Shown here one piece after another: positions 1-12,433 of a stretch of DNA of 64,000 bases. The notes below the pieces were generated by a model. The model saw only the letters and a program-made list of their open reading frames with translations. It did no database searches and was not told the origin of the DNA. Origin of the DNA: Linanthus parryae. Taxonomy: Eukaryota > Streptophyta > Magnoliopsida > Ericales > Polemoniaceae. Position 1 is the stretch's first letter. Every line of letters begins with the position of its first letter. The stretch is from positions 68,976,127 to 69,040,126 of the forward strand of contig JALGPY010000006.1 of assembly GCA_023055425.1 (NCBI GenBank). The letters run 5' to 3'. The position numbers and the translations under genes were made by a program.

Positions 1-427
1 GCCTTTATTACTACACAGTTACGATGTAGCGTTTGACGATGTCAATACACAACATTCAACAACTAGAGGATCTAGTGACTTCAAGTCTAAGGATGACAAT
101 ACCGTTGTAACTACGAGAATCACTTGTGACTTTACATAACTTTTATGTCGCCTTCTCGTTGTGAGTCAATCCAGTATGCTATTAATCCTAATGCATACCC
201 ATGTGTTGGATCGTGATATCTCCATATCAATCCAACGCCATACTAGTCTATAATTGATCGTCCAATTAATCATTGTAATTGACTAGGGATATTTATGACA
301 AACAAACACATTTGTAATCTAAGGACTTCATTATATTAAGTATCTCCATAAATAATACAATGAATGTTTCTAGCCAAAAATATTGGTCATACTAAAAAAA
401 TTTGCCTCTAGGGCATCTATTCCAACA
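1..427 (-). mobile_element. Partial Ty1/copia LTR (Angela/Tork-like), cut by the window edge
   Basis: Read on the minus strand, the LTR begins at 427 with TGTTGGAATAGATGCCC followed by TAGAGGC. This resembles the LTR start known from Angela/BARE-type copia elements. The rest runs off the left edge, so neither the other LTR nor a coding region can be judged. The sequence just to its right (428-490) resembles 30257-30320, which suggests insertion into an old gypsy LTR. The lineage is inferred from the terminus alone. Confidence 0.6.
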
Positions 428-1551
428 GCTTTCGACGGAAACTGCAAATCCTCGCCGGCATCTGCGTATTGGTCACCACAGACACGCTTAATACCTCGTC
501 ATAATCGGGATGAAGAAGACGAATAAGAAGAAGAAGAAGAATTGGTGAGTGATCGGACTTCATAGGAAGTGGTGCATAGTTTGGTACTCGTCATAATAGG
601 GAATATGGGATGTAGAGCTTATGCAGGTAAGTGGGAAACATATTATTTAATCATAAAAAGCAAAGTAATAGGAAAGAGAACTAGTAATATAGTATTGGTA
701 CAAGGATGGTCTAGTTTGGTAATGTCAAATAGTGTCGGGAGATCTCCAGTAACTATCACGAGACTATGAGAGTAAATTGGGGCTGCAAGGAACGGGACAA
801 GGATCGGTGCGGTATCCTAAGGTTACCAAGTATAAGGAGTTCATAGAGTCTGAGTTGTGAGCAGGATATCAAGAGTTATGACACCAAGACACGTTAAGAT
901 ATAGCCATCGGTGAAAGAAGGGAGACATTGGAACAACCGAGGAAAGTTACGGAAGTATCAAGATGAGATTGAGGAAGCATAGTTGGGGTGGTTAAAACCG
1001 TAAAAAAAGGGTCAACACATTGGATAAATGCATACAATATTAATAAGTTTGGTGGTATTAATATTGGGGAAGGGTACAAGGAAGCAGTAGAGCGAAACCA
1101 AAGGAGTTTTATCAGTGGTGGCCGAACCAAAGAAGGGAACAGACAATATGTTAAGTTAAACAATAGTATGGATTTGTACAAGCAGTAGCAGAGAAGAATG
1201 TGGTATACCGGGGGGAAACTGAATGTAGACAAATATCGTACGCTCATACACTAAAATAAGGTTAAAAGACTTGACTAACTTTGAAATATTCAAACAAGAA
1301 CTTGTCAGGAGTGACAACCTCAAAACCTGGGAAATATATTTGTACCAAAGGGTCCAACCAACGTATCGAAGCGATAAAATAAAGAGTTCCAAGTAAGGAT
1401 GGCGACGATTAAATTAGTAAATAATGAACAATCTTGGGAGCTAATACATAACAGACTATGTAAGATTTCACTAGGATATCTACCGGAAGAAATAAGAACC
1501 AAGGCATGGGAAGATAATTCTTAGGGCGTGTAGCCTAGACTGGAGGTGAAT

Positions 1552-1776
1552 ATATATACACACACACACAGACACACATACACACACACACACATGAACA
1601 CGAGGTTAACACAGTCTTGTATAAACTTTAAGGCATGAATACGTGTATGAGCATTTAACAAAAACCTAGAATGGACATAGCAATCAGTGGAGTTAGATAT
1701 ATATATATATATATACATACATATATATATACACACACACACACATACAAACATATATATATATGTATATATATAT
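1552..1776. repeat. CA/TA compound microsatellites
   Basis: Runs of (CA)n at about 1556-1594 and 1730-1745, and of (TA)n at about 1698-1730 and 1750-1777, interrupted by the duplicated segment described separately. Minus-strand frames through this tract give only low-complexity Cys/Val/Tyr/Ile peptides and are not genes. Confidence 0.85.
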
Positions 1777-1869
1777 AAATACGAGGTTACAACATGTATT
1801 GTATAAACTTTAAGGAATGGAATACGAGTATAAACCTAGAATGGACATAGCAATCAACGGATTTAGAAA
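1598..1869 (+). repeat. Direct duplication of about 90 bp separated by microsatellite
   Basis: Copy 1 (about 1598-1697) and copy 2 (about 1778-1869) share ACGAGGTT, then TTGTATAAACTTTAAGG, then CCTAGAATGGACATAGCAAT and GATTTAGA-like ends, with small indels. A third scrap (CTTTAAGGCATGGAATA) occurs near 2148. This fits slippage or unequal exchange at the microsatellite. Confidence 0.6.
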
Positions 1870-2551
1870 TCTGTAGTATGCGGAACCTTGGTAGAGGTAC
1901 ATACATGAGTCAATCCTTCCAAAGCACTGGAGAATCTGAGCATTTATGGAACTAGTCAACATTGGAAGGATATTGAGACTCGCTATAGGAGGTCATAGTG
2001 GCAACCTAGTTAAATACAGTTGTCAGGCATGGGTCATTGGGAAAACGAGCTATAAGGAGAGAGAACCGACAAATCTAGGATGGGTTAAGGGCAAAGTAAT
2101 GAGGAATAGGTAGGGATGTGTGATATTCAGGGATGTGTGATTTTCACTTTAAGGCATGGAATAGGGATGTGTGATTTTCTAGTAATTGATTACTGTTTAT
2201 AATGGGGTAATCTTGTAATTACATAGAAATAGTGGGAGCACATGTGTCATTATCAGAAACTAAGCTCAGGCTGGAATTTGGCCAAGTTTTTTAATACTGG
2301 AGCTGGAAGATAGTGTAGAATATCTTAAAATGGTGGGGCAAAGTTTTAATTTTCAAATATTGAGGATCTTTTTTATTTCTAATATCTACCCCAAATTTGG
2401 AATACTACAATTACTCCCCAAAGTGGCATTTGTATTTTGTGACACCTCAAGGGCCGAAGTGTCACCATCTCTCCAATTTGATCCTGAATCATCAGCAACA
2501 GCTGGACATGAAAAAAACTCTCTCTAAAACATCATCTGCTTCATGGTGAAG

Positions 2552-2556
2552 CACCC
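2552..2556. repeat. Left target-site duplication of the Athila-type element (CACCC)
   Basis: CACCC directly precedes the TGAC start of the left LTR and is repeated exactly after the right LTR at 29937-29941. Five bases is the normal duplication length for Ty3/gypsy integrases. Confidence 0.75.
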
Positions 2557-4209
2557 TGACGCGCGATTACTACGCGTTGCTACGCAAGTATACGGTAAAG
2601 TAATAACGTGGAGTATTTTGCACTACGAGTTATCGAACCCAAGGGAAGGTGTTTACTATATACTCTAGATTAGCAATTAAATTCAACTTACCTAAGTAAC
2701 CAGTAAAAATTATTGTAGTTTGAAGTGTTTTCACCCTCAAACAAGTGACTAGCAATAGCAATAAAATAACGTGAATAAAATTATTTGATAGAAATCAGAG
2801 GAGAGAAAGCTAGGCAATCTATAGATCACCTAGGGTAGTTTTGACAATTCCGGATTCTATGTTCTAACACGATGACTCTTAGTAACCTTTGCTGGTTAAT
2901 GGCATTGAAAATCACCTATCGGTCTCATGTCGTTCTACACTAAGTTAACGATCTGTCCCTCTCAGGCCAAGTATAATACCTATGTGTTCTCGCAGGCTAA
3001 CAATATTACCAGGAATAATGTCCTCTCAGACCACCATTCACTAACAACTCATTACGTCCTACTGAATTTACCCTAATCTAGCCATTCCTATCCAAATAAC
3101 CTCTCAGTCTAGTCAATTAAGAATGATCTTGTTTACTCATCCCAACTAGGGTAGAGTTGTTTTCACACACTCACTAGTTACATAGTAATTTCGGGTCATG
3201 ACTCCTACGTTACTAAGAATTAAGCACAATAAACAAGATAATTAGGCTACCAATATCATCATTAAGCCTAGTTCATGATTGAATGAAGAAATAGGCAATT
3301 CACATCACACATCTTAGCCCTAACTTGTCAAGGAAAGAACTCAACATGATGAAAACCAAAACAATCTCCATTAAACCATAATCCTAGCATGGAAGATCAT
3401 CCAAAATCCGGAAAATATCATCAAAACATAAACCCTAGGCTCTCCATAGATGCCTAGGTATGAGTTTAGCTACTCATAACACAAGTTAACATGGTTCTTG
3501 AATAGTTCATACAAGAAAGTAGAGAGAAAAATAGATCAAACGCTAAAATAGTTAAGATTGGCGCGATCCGGGGTCTCCTCCTTGCTTGAGATCATTCCCA
3601 ATGAAGTCTCCTTGCTCTCCTCCTTCTTATTGGCTCTCTGGATGCGTGAATGATGCTCACTCCCGTCCCTAGGTCGTTCTTGAATCATAACCCGCAGAAG
3701 TCTTCAGTAATTGCATAAAAGCCCCCTGAAATCTGCTCCTGACTTCAAAACGCGATATCTTCTTCGTCCAAACTCGGATTTAGCTCAGTGACCTGTCGTT
3801 GGAAAGCTCTCTGAGTCTAGTTTCATATGGTACTGGTATCACCCCCAAATGAGTTTTAGAATTCCGGAAATGATCAAAATTGTGCTGACTGGTCATCCAA
3901 GCTCCTCCAATTCGGCTCCTCTTGACTCCACTTGAGCTCCCCTTTGTTTCCGAAGTTCGTTCCATGCCTCCTATCAACCGATTAGCATCCTTCCCTGCCA
4001 AAACAACATGAACAAACATACCAAGCGATTATATTTGACAAATAACAATAAAATATGCATGAAAAATGCCCGGACTAACAATATAGCACATGGTAGCAAC
4101 AAGTTATAAAACGACCAAGAATCTCTAACATTAGCCTCAAAACACTCTCCAAATACACATAATTATGTAGTAAATGCTAAAAAATTATAGCCCCTAAAAG
4201 GTGCTATCA
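2557..4209 (-). repeat. 3' LTR of the Athila-type element
   Basis: 1653 bp, starting TGACGCGCGATTAC and ending GGTGCTATCA in plus orientation. It matches 28294-29936 along its length with scattered substitutions and a small insertion near its left end (GCGCGATTACT). It is adjacent to a polypurine tract on its right, which makes it the 3' LTR on the minus strand. Confidence 0.85.
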
Positions 4210-4226
4210 AACTCCCCCACACTAAC
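4210..4226 (-). promoter_or_regulatory. Polypurine tract of the Athila-type element
   Basis: On the minus strand GTTAGTGTGGGGGAGTT ends directly at the LTR start TGATAGCACC. This is the expected position and composition for the plus-strand primer of reverse transcription. Confidence 0.75.
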
Positions 4227-5521
4227 TCTCTTGCTCGTCCCGAGAAACAATGAAGCACAAACCCCCACACTTGAGACATTGCATACATACCCAAAAACCA
4301 AACCAATGCATACTCCACCACATTGCATACTTAACTTTCCGCTAGCCAACATGGCTCACTACTCAATACACAAAGACACGACTATGCAACTACATGATAT
4401 GTACAATACAACTCAAGTATGTACAATGCAAGGAATTACAGAACATATTTTTTTATTTTTCTTGTTAGAGATTGGGCAACCTCTCCATCATTAACCGAAA
4501 ATCATCAAATCCTCACTAGCTCATTTTGAAATTTCACAACACATAGTAGGAAATAAGATATGGTTATCCTATGCACAAACTCACTAAGGCGTCCCCAAAC
4601 ATCCACCAAATCATACCAAGATACGGCACGTCTTTTGATTCAAAGCGTCTAGGCATTTCAAGTTCCTACGTGGTCTTCCTTCACCAAGTCATTTGAGGTT
4701 TTCAGACCCTCTTAGCCTTTATTTCTTTGAATAAAAATTGTCCCATTGCTGGGAGACACAACTCTTATGTAATAAGGCTTGACTTTAGTTTCCCTCTTAA
4801 GCTCTACGTTGGATTGAATCCAAATTTCCCGTGCACACGGAAGCTCATTAGGTTGTCTCTCCTTTAAGCACAATTTTATTTTGTTTTTTTTTTATTTCCT
4901 CCTCTGTTTTTACAACCGTGCAATAGAGCTTAAGAGTGTGGGATTTTTAGGATTTTCTCTTAGAACCACCTTAAGGGATGGTGGTGTATACTCCCCAACT
5001 TCACTTAGGCTAGAGCAGCATACCACATGGAACCGACTCTACACGAAGGTCCACCCCAGATTCTAAGAGTCCACAAGTTTCCACTGGAAACGGAATAATC
5101 AACCACTCAAACACTCAATCCTCCTAGCACAATAAAGGAATCAAAAGTATGCCTGTAATCTACCTTCACTTATCCATAGATACCCGGGACATCCTTTCGT
5201 GAGACTTGTGCACAAAATACTAGAATTAAAGTCTCCCTACAACGGCGTTTCCTACTCTCATGAGCCCTTTCATTGGATTCTCTTCGGTTTCTAGGTCCTA
5301 AGTTGCCCTTTCTCAAAAAATTCAATTTTTAGGATTTTCCTATTTTTCATATTTTTTTTTTGTATTTTTTAGACACTATATGTAACTCGCCAACTCGATT
5401 AACCACAAAATAGGGTAGGTGGACTCAATAAATAAAAGTGAAACAATATATATATACAATGCAGATATTTAAACGTGCACATGCAATCCTATGGACTCAC
5501 TCTACATGCATAACAGACTCA
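4227..5521 (-). other. 3' untranslated region of the Athila-type element
   Basis: No coding frame with recognisable motifs. It lies between the downstream ORF and the polypurine tract, and such elements usually have a long 3' leader here. Pyrimidine runs and CTCCCC/CCCCAAC tracts are frequent on the plus strand. Confidence 0.6.
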
Positions 5522-6586
5522 CTAAACTACATGTAACAAGGCTATGCAATGGCTAACTAGCGGATAGCTAAAACTCCCCCCACACTTAAGCGCTTCGTTG
5601 TCCTCAACGAAAAATAGAGTGAAATCAAGAGGACTCGGCTGCTCAAGCGTAGGGCCGGCGGGTCTAGTTGGAGTGAGTCCTCCCTTCGTCCTCATCTCGG
5701 ACGTCGGGACTCGACTCTGGGTAAACATCGGACTGGTAATGGAACAAGCCATCGTAGTATGTGGATGCTGCAACTGGACATTGGCCGCCACAGCCAAGTC
5801 CCGAATCCATCCACCCTGCTGGGCACAGTCATAGCTAAGGGACTCCATCCCTCGGCCCAACTGGCGCTGACTACTACGGATGTGCTCAAAATGTCTCCTA
5901 TCCCTAGCTCTATCCTCATCAGCTTGGAGTCTCTGAGACTCCATCATATGCATGAGCGTCTCAAGCTGTCGCTCCAAGTTGGAGCTCGAGCTACTCGCAT
6001 GGTCTCCGCTAGGGTGTGTGGGTTCAACAGGTATTTGGTTCTTGAGGGGGTTGGGTATTCTCTCCCAAAGACGTGATGCATCCTTCCTATTCTTGTCTCT
6101 AGAGATATCGTCATACTCTAGATCACTCAAATTAGCCTTAGCATCTTGTGCTAGCTTTAGGAGCAAACAAGTGTGCCCGGGAGATCTACGGTTATAGCGT
6201 TCAGTCCTCTCCATAAGAAATCGATAAATGAAGTACGGGACATTGATACAATTCACCATCCACAAACAGTAAGCCATGGTGCAAAGATGGAAGGAGTACG
6301 TGGGATTGGGAGAAACTCCATAAACCCAGTTCTCAAGAAACTCACACAACCACCTCGCACGTGTAAGCACGAATTTCCTAGAAACGGCCCACTCAGGTAA
6401 AGTGGGTCCCTCAGTCCATCCCGCTCCAGGCACCCCCTCAAAACAAAAGGCACTAACTACTTCAACAGCATCCACCCTCCTAATGGTCTCATGGTAGGCG
6501 CAAATCTCATTCTTTAGGGGTTTGAATTTTAGGGCAGCCGCTATAATCTCGGGCTTGATGACTATATAGGTGCTCTGGCAATACAC
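5522..6586 (-). CDS. Downstream (env-position) ORF of the Athila-type element, putative plant transposon protein domain
   Basis: An uninterrupted 354-residue frame. Residues about 75-160 have the pattern RARWLCEF...NPTYSFHL...CINVPYFIYRFLMER...CLLLKLAQDAK. This resembles the plant-specific domain named putative plant transposon protein, found in proteins of Athila/Tat-related elements. A Ser-rich linker (SSSSSNLERQLE) and a charged, probably coiled-coil region (MMESQRLQADEDRARDRR) follow. The C-terminus reads FFVEDNEALKCGGSFSYP, matching the coding end typical of this element group. There is no signal peptide or clear membrane segment, so it is not an obvious envelope protein despite its position after the protease and before the polypurine tract. 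Its role is unknown. It is the only long frame in the element without a stop, which may reflect chance or late selection. Confidence 0.65.
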   Translation of the reverse strand: MYCQSTYIVIKPEIIAAALKFKPLKNEICAYHETIRRVDAVEVVSAFCFEGVPGAGWTEGPTLPEWAVSRKFVLTRARWLCEFLENWVYGVSPNPTYSFHLCTMAYCLWMVNCINVPYFIYRFLMERTERYNRRSPGHTCLLLKLAQDAKANLSDLEYDDISRDKNRKDASRLWERIPNPLKNQIPVEPTHPSGDHASSSSSNLERQLETLMHMMESQRLQADEDRARDRRHFEHIRSSQRQLGRGMESLSYDCAQQGGWIRDLAVAANVQLQHPHTTMACSITSPMFTQSRVPTSEMRTKGGLTPTRPAGPTLEQPSPLDFTLFFVEDNEALKCGGSFSYPLVSHCIALLHVV

Positions 6587-6785
6587 ATGCCTTCGCTCTC
6601 TCTCACCCCTCGGAAATCAAGTATGACTATATAAAAAAAATAATACGAAAAACAAATACGACTACCTAAATTGGGTTGCCTCCCAATCAGCGCTTGTAAT
6701 TTACAGTCGACGGCCCGACCCAGTTATCTCATAGCCCCTACACAGGTGGCTTGGCACCCCGTGCCATCTCTTCCAGCTTCCTCTG
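6587..6785 (-). other. Conserved spacer between protease and downstream ORF
   Basis: On the minus strand it contains GCGCTGATTGGGAGGCAACC followed by CAATTTAGG. A very similar GCGCT..TTGGGAGGCAACCCAA block is, to my knowledge, usual between pol and the downstream ORF in Athila-like elements, where it may help expression of that ORF. Here it follows the protease directly, so the pol domains were removed precisely between protease and this block. Confidence 0.55.
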
Positions 6786-7373
6786 CTAAATCCTCAACAC
6801 AATACGATGAACTTTGTCTTTTGGAATTGGTGGCTCATCACGAACCACCTCAAAACTCTTGTGCACTTCTTGCACGGCCACTGGCATCTGTGGCTTCTCT
6901 TGAGGCTGCTGTGGATTCGTCTTAGAAACCCGAAAGGTCTCCAACACATTATTGATCCTCATGATCAATTCTCCGTTCTCAACATCGATGATAGTCCGAC
7001 CGGTAGCCAAAAAGGGCCTACCCAGGATGATCGGAACATCTCCCACATGCATCTCAAGAATAACAAAATCTGCAGGGATAATAGAATTCCCTACCTTTAC
7101 CAACACGTCTTCCACCACACTGAAGGCTCTCTTGTAAGACTTATCCGCAAACTGAAGGTTGATCCATGTGGAACGAGCTTCTACTCCCAGCTTCTGAAAG
7201 ACTGAAAGTGGCATTAAATTAACACTAGCCCCAAAATCACATAAGGCCTTCCCCGTGTAAGCTCCTCCCAAGTTAGCTTCTATCAAAAAGCTTCCCGGCT
7301 CCTTTTATGAGGAAAACCATGCATCACACATGAGCTCACCTGCTCAGTCAAGTCTACAGTATCAAAGCCCGGA
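6786..7373 (-). pseudogene. Aspartic protease part of Athila-type gag-pol, cut off from gag
   Basis: The readable frame (6786-7286) gives a retropepsin. The catalytic motif is CDFGASVNLMPLSVF (the usual LGAS/TGAS-type centre with Phe at position 2). The flap region includes FVILEMHVGDVPIILGRPFL and the end is IDVENGELIMRINN. The frame ends with KVHRIVLRI and a stop, with no reverse transcriptase after it. Upstream (7287-7373) the coding sequence continues in another frame (motifs VDLTEQ and KRS), so a small frameshift lies near 7295. It then stops at the boundary of the nested array at 7378. The missing gag end resumes at 26418. Confidence 0.8.
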
Positions 7374-7378
7374 ACCGC
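7374..7378. repeat. Left target-site duplication of the LARD array (ACCGC)
   Basis: ACCGC stands directly before TGAAACAACCC (array start) and again directly after GGTGTTACA at 26413-26417. It occurs only at the two outer borders, not between units, which shows one insertion followed by expansion. Confidence 0.9.
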
Positions 7379-10300
7379 TGAAACAACCCGACGGATCTCG
7401 GTTCAGGGTTAAAGAGACAATCGACAACCAAAAGTAGAAATATACTATTAAGGTTACATTTCGCTTAATTTACATAACAAAATTTCGATAATAAGTACAA
7501 TTTAAAACATAACATTTGTTATCTACTAAGTGATTTAACTTAAACTAAACGTCTTCGTCTCGGTGCGCGTTCCCATCCCCCACCTTGAATGATGACCTGC
7601 GGTTTTAAAATGGCAAAAGCAGACGCAGTTTTGAAGAAATTGATCAGTAAAAACTGAGTAAGTAAACACGACGACATGTAAAGCAACGAGTGGCACGTAA
7701 GCATGAGTTGAAACAAATCAGAAGATTTAAACAGTAAAACTATCATATTGGAAAATTTGGATAAACATGAAGTAACCGAGTAACAAAAAACTCTCAATTT
7801 AATAACATTGGGAAACCACGAGTAGTTGGTAAAATATCCAGAGTAAACAAGTTCATTTGAACTGATAACGATAGTAGTTCATGAGTAGCCAAGATTTACA
7901 ATTCATTTCAATCGCTTAGGGCATATCAAGAGCCACAAACAACATTAATAAGTAGTCAATTTTTAATTTCGACTTCAATCAACAGTTTAATTTAGCTGAG
8001 GCGTGTCAAGAGCCACCAGCAGGATCGATGTAAACAGAGGGATCACGAAATAATCACTAAGGGTTCCTTATAGGGTCTATCAAACCCTATTTCACCCGAG
8101 CATTAAGGGAGCCCATTCGTCAACCCCGCTCACAAAATTAGCTAAAAGGCCTTAAGTGTCGACACCCCTATACCGTAGTGACCCTTACAAGTATAAGTAG
8201 CACTCTATAGCTCTATAAGACCCTTGGCCTCAATAACTTGGTACATTTTGGCTCATCGGGGGTGGATTTTTGAACATTGACGTTCTATCCATTAATAAGA
8301 AGCATTGCTTCAATGGTCTTAGCCATAAAAAAATGGAGGATCGCTTGACGCCTCCCACCAATAACAGTACTCTGTACATCTTCCTAAGCCTATTAGAGGT
8401 ATTTTATTTCTTCTGTTTCACATAACCAGAATCAGGATATCAAAATTTCACAAGTAATTTCCGATGAATAAAATAGTTTAACAACTTTTGAGTGGAAAAC
8501 ATGCATTCTCATACTATTTCATATAGCAAACATTCACTTGAAACATCAAGCACATACGCAGATTTTGATATGAAAAGGCCGTACATATTTACTTACCTCT
8601 GAGCCATGAAAGGCGCAAAGCAACGCTAGCACTCCAACAACGCTCGTCTCCGAATCTCAAAGTAAATGCAGCAACACGAATACGTACGTCTACTTCGAAC
8701 GATCCTTAATAACGGCTGGATATACACAAGTCAAGTATATAGTCTATTAGCATTTACCCTCTATATGAGGTTGTATGCAAGAATGCCACGGAATGCGGGT
8801 CGTGCAAGATAAATGACTAAAACGCCCCTCATACTCCAAAACTATCTAGTTTTCCGGTCCCCAAATTATACTCATATTGGCCCAAAAACATGTAAGAATG
8901 ACTCTAAACTCTCCCATATGTACTTAGCATCGAAATCTACAACTTTCAATAATTTGCACTTAGGCCCCTAAAGTTTGGTAAAATTGCAAAAAGACCCCAC
9001 CATTTGACTTGGTCAACACTAGCCCAGAATTATATACGAGTACTCCAAATACGCATACAGGACATGCTGACAAACTCCAAGTTACTAAACTAATCTCAAT
9101 TCAAAGTTTAAGTGAAATTACTATTTTGCCCCTCCTATACAGTTCAGTCAAACTAGAGTTTGCGAAAAGTCAAACTTAGTCAAACTTGATATTTAGACTC
9201 AGAATATGAATACGATCAATTTTCATGAAGAACGCTACGGCTAGAAATGTCATTTAGAATGTCGAATTTAAAAGTCAAAAACAGAGGAAAATCGACTCAA
9301 CTAGTCAACTTTAGAGCTGATTTGTGATCAATTGATGGGGATACTTGGAAATATACGAATAGGGTTTTGAAGATGGTAGATCAAAGATTCTAGAACATAT
9401 TTGAACTTCCAACAATTCAAAATACACAAAAAGCTATGCTTGTTCAAAGTTGGGTAAAAATAATGATTCAACACTTAAAAAAAATTTGAAGTGTTTATTA
9501 TAAGTTCAAAGTAGCAAGTTTAGGCTCGATTTGTGAGCAATCTGTTATAAATTTGAACATGACCCAGAGACGATGATTTGAAGTATTATGTATCATCTTT
9601 ACACAGGAGAAAGCAGATCCAAATTTCAGTAAGTTTTGAAGAAGATACAAGGGTTAGAAAATGGGTGTTTCACCATGACATTCTATACTTGGAAAATTCT
9701 GAGTTTGTGCTAGCGAAGAGCATCAATATCACAACAACTTTGGAGCCAAAATCAGAGGGTCTAAAGCTAAAATTGGACCAAGAAATCAACACAAAAGTTG
9801 TAGCCAATTCTCAAAGGATTCCATAAAGCTAAAGATCATTCAAAACGGACCAAAAACGAGGGAGATACAGAGATCCAAAGTTGGGTCAAAAATGATGGTG
9901 GGAAAAACTCAGCATGAACAAGCACGAACATAGCAACTTCAATTCGATTTTTAGGTGGTTTAGAGACCAAATTTGACAAAATCTAAAACACGAAAGTTGT
10001 AGCTAATTGTCTGAGGTTTCCAGTAAGTCCAGAATCGCTCAGAACGGATTAAAAACGAGAGAGATATGATCATTTGAACAGGGGCTGTTTATGCATGACG
10101 GAAAAGCGAACCATGTGTGAAAAGTGAAATCAAACTCGAATATAACAGAAATATGGGCAGGTTTGAATGATTCTAATGCATTCTAAATTCTCTAGGTATG
10201 ATTTTGGTGCAAGAAACTCGAAAAACGGTGAAGAAATGAGAGAGATACCTTGTTGCATCACTCTCCGGCGGCCATGGAGGAATCCGGCGACCAGCTGCTC

Positions 10301-11189
10301 GGTTTCCGGCACTTCAACGCGCTCATATCAATTTATGGGTTGGTTACAGAGTCCTACGAGGATTATATAAGGTCAGGGGATCAAAAAGACGCAAGAATCG
10401 CTAGAAATGACGAAGAAACAAGAGAGTTACCTCTCTTCCTCCATCCCGTTCTTCGCCGGCGACGGGAACGGCAAAAATCCGGCGAATGGTCGCGAATCCG
10501 GCGAGTTAATTCGTGGTCTTGGTGTCTTTGAGCTCGTCTGGAGATGGGGATCACGAATCAAGTGTTTATACTCGCCAAATCACAACAGGGTGAGAGAATT
10601 TTCATCAAGAACAACCTAGGGTTCTTCACCTTCAAATGCGATTTCCGACTTCGTTACTTGATCATTCGACGAATTACTTGGGGGCTTTTACTCCCCCAGT
10701 CATGGGGAAACTCCCACCATAGCAGGTCGGGAAGATAGAGAGGAACGAAAGAGGTGCTATGGTGGTTCCATGGTGGTTTCATGGTGGAGGTGGTGGTGTT
10801 CTTGGTGGTTGAGGAGGGAGAGAGGAAAAAAACAAGATGTTGGGAAGATAATGAAATTTTCTGCTGAATGATGATGAATATAGATGTTGGGTGTTGCCAA
10901 CTCATTGAAATTGTGTCAAAACAATTAGGACAAGTGTCCATCATGCATAGGGGTTAGAAGTGTAGTTTTACAAACTTTTGGGTATAACTAGAATTGGATA
11001 ACTACTAAGTTTCAAAGATTTGCACAACCACCACAAATATTTCTAGTGCTTCAAAATCATTCTAACAACGTTCAAATATCGCTAAAACTCCAAAATGCCC
11101 ACTTTAAAGCCGTGACAAACTATTTACAAATTCGCCCCCAAAGTCTTGATATTGCACTTAGAGTCGGCTAGAAAAATAGGGGTGTTACA
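7379..11189 (-). repeat. LTR A (outer, 3' LTR of the array)
   Basis: 3811 bp, the most divergent copy. Against LTR B it shows about 18 substitutions in its first 480 bases. It also lacks 18 bases present in the others after TTTCCGA (8463; the extra bases are at about 13519-13536). Yet its last 330 bases (about 10855-11189) match LTRs B and C almost perfectly. Long frames here (around 10130-10620) are shared by all LTRs and have no protein motifs. Confidence 0.9.
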
Positions 11190-11206
11190 GTCTACCCACC
11201 TTAAAA
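11190..11206 (-). promoter_or_regulatory. Polypurine tract, LARD unit 1 (also 16264-16280 and 21339-21355)
   Basis: Minus strand TTTTAAGGTGGGTAGAC directly precedes TGTAACACCCC. The preceding GGGGACGAAGATTC is also the sequence usually seen before the 3' LTR of chromovirus-like elements. The same block stands at the equivalent positions of units 2 and 3. Confidence 0.75.
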
Positions 11207-12421
11207 GAATCTTCGTCCCCGAAGATCTCCTACTATACTTACCCACATACACAAAATGCAGCACAGTGACTCAGTTTATTTGACTTAGTCAGACAAGGAC
11301 ATAAATAACTCTCGTCGGATGTTATGCTCCCAATATATGGTTTCCATAGATGGTCAGCTAGAAACACCTTAACTGAAAGATATTTCTCATTATTACTCTC
11401 CGCACAACGGGCTCTATTATGAGACTATATTACTATCCTGCCTAGACTCGCATCACAATAGGGTTTCGTATATGACTAGTACAAGTAAAAGTTCGAAACA
11501 AGATTTTTAAAGTTCAATAACAACATACAAGTTTTAACTTTAGAAACGACTCAAAAATTTGATAGAATTTATACAAATCTCGAAACTTTTAGACAAATAC
11601 TTTTATCAAGACTGATATGTTGTTTCGCTTGAATCATTCGCGTTAAAAATGTTGTATTACCTCTATAAGGTTAGATAAACCAGTCACCTAAAGTGTTCCA
11701 CGCATACGAGGGAGAAAGAACACTATGTGTCGTCACACAACGTGCCTTTCTAAGACAACTCGCATGTGCTTCAAATGTTCCAACTTAGTCTACACAACGG
11801 GTACAACTTATGGTACCGTCGTACTAAGAGTCGCGCCAGCGGACTGTTAAACAAAGTGGTCCATATCACTTGGCATTTGATAGCTCGAAACGTCAATAAT
11901 TTTCAGAAATCATTTTTTTTTTTTGTAATAAATACTTTATTTTCAAAACTTTCTAATTTGGGAAAGAACCATGTCAAATTAACTCAAAATAAACAAAAGT
12001 TAAACTAATATTTTAAGGTTTATCACTCGTAGGTGCGAAGGAATTGTCTCGGGGTCTTCTAAGTCACAACGCCGTTACTCTCTCGTCGAGAAATTACTTA
12101 CAACAATAAAGAGTACAAGATACGCATCACACAACTACGTCAAACAATTCGATATAAATAGGCATGTCACATAAGTATTGCGCCTGTAAATAGGCAAGTA
12201 GACTTTGCATGAACATCTCAAATAGTCATTAATATTTAATCAACATATACGGTACAAGCCGAGTTTCATAATATGTAACTACCCAAACAACCCGACGGCT
12301 TGTTTACTTCATTTATTCCCAAATTGAGTTATCCTAGTCAATTTTAAAATTTCGAAAACGTGTTATCTATCTTATTCTCTACTAATGGAAATCGAAAAGT
12401 CACTTTAACCGGAGAACCGAT

Positions 12422-12433
12422 GCTCTGATACCA
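12422..12433 (-). promoter_or_regulatory. Met-tRNA primer binding site, LARD unit 1 (also 17497-17508 and 22571-22582)
   Basis: Minus strand TGGTATCAGAGC is complementary to the 3' end of plant initiator Met-tRNA. It lies two bases after the LTR end GTTTCA, and is perfect in all three units, which fixes the orientation as minus. Confidence 0.9.

Larger units (their letters stand above)
428..2551. other. Non-genic repeat-derived DNA
   Basis: No convincing coding region is seen; the short open frames lack recognisable motifs. The first about 60 bases (CTTTCGACGGAAACTGCAAA onward, TTGGTCACC, GACACG) resemble 30263-30330 inside a gypsy-like LTR. The middle holds CA/TA microsatellites and a duplicated segment. 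The stretch was continuous with the sequence after 29941 before the Athila-type element inserted, because both sides carry CACCC. Confidence 0.5.

Noticed and set aside
894..1754. Several overlapping minus-strand frames of 60-117 residues.
   Set aside because: No motif and low-complexity Cys/Tyr/Ile composition from CA/TA tracts.
5522..6586. An envelope protein gene.
   Set aside because: It sits where env-like genes sit in Athila elements, but I see no signal peptide, membrane anchor or cleavage site; the visible domain is the plant transposon-protein type.
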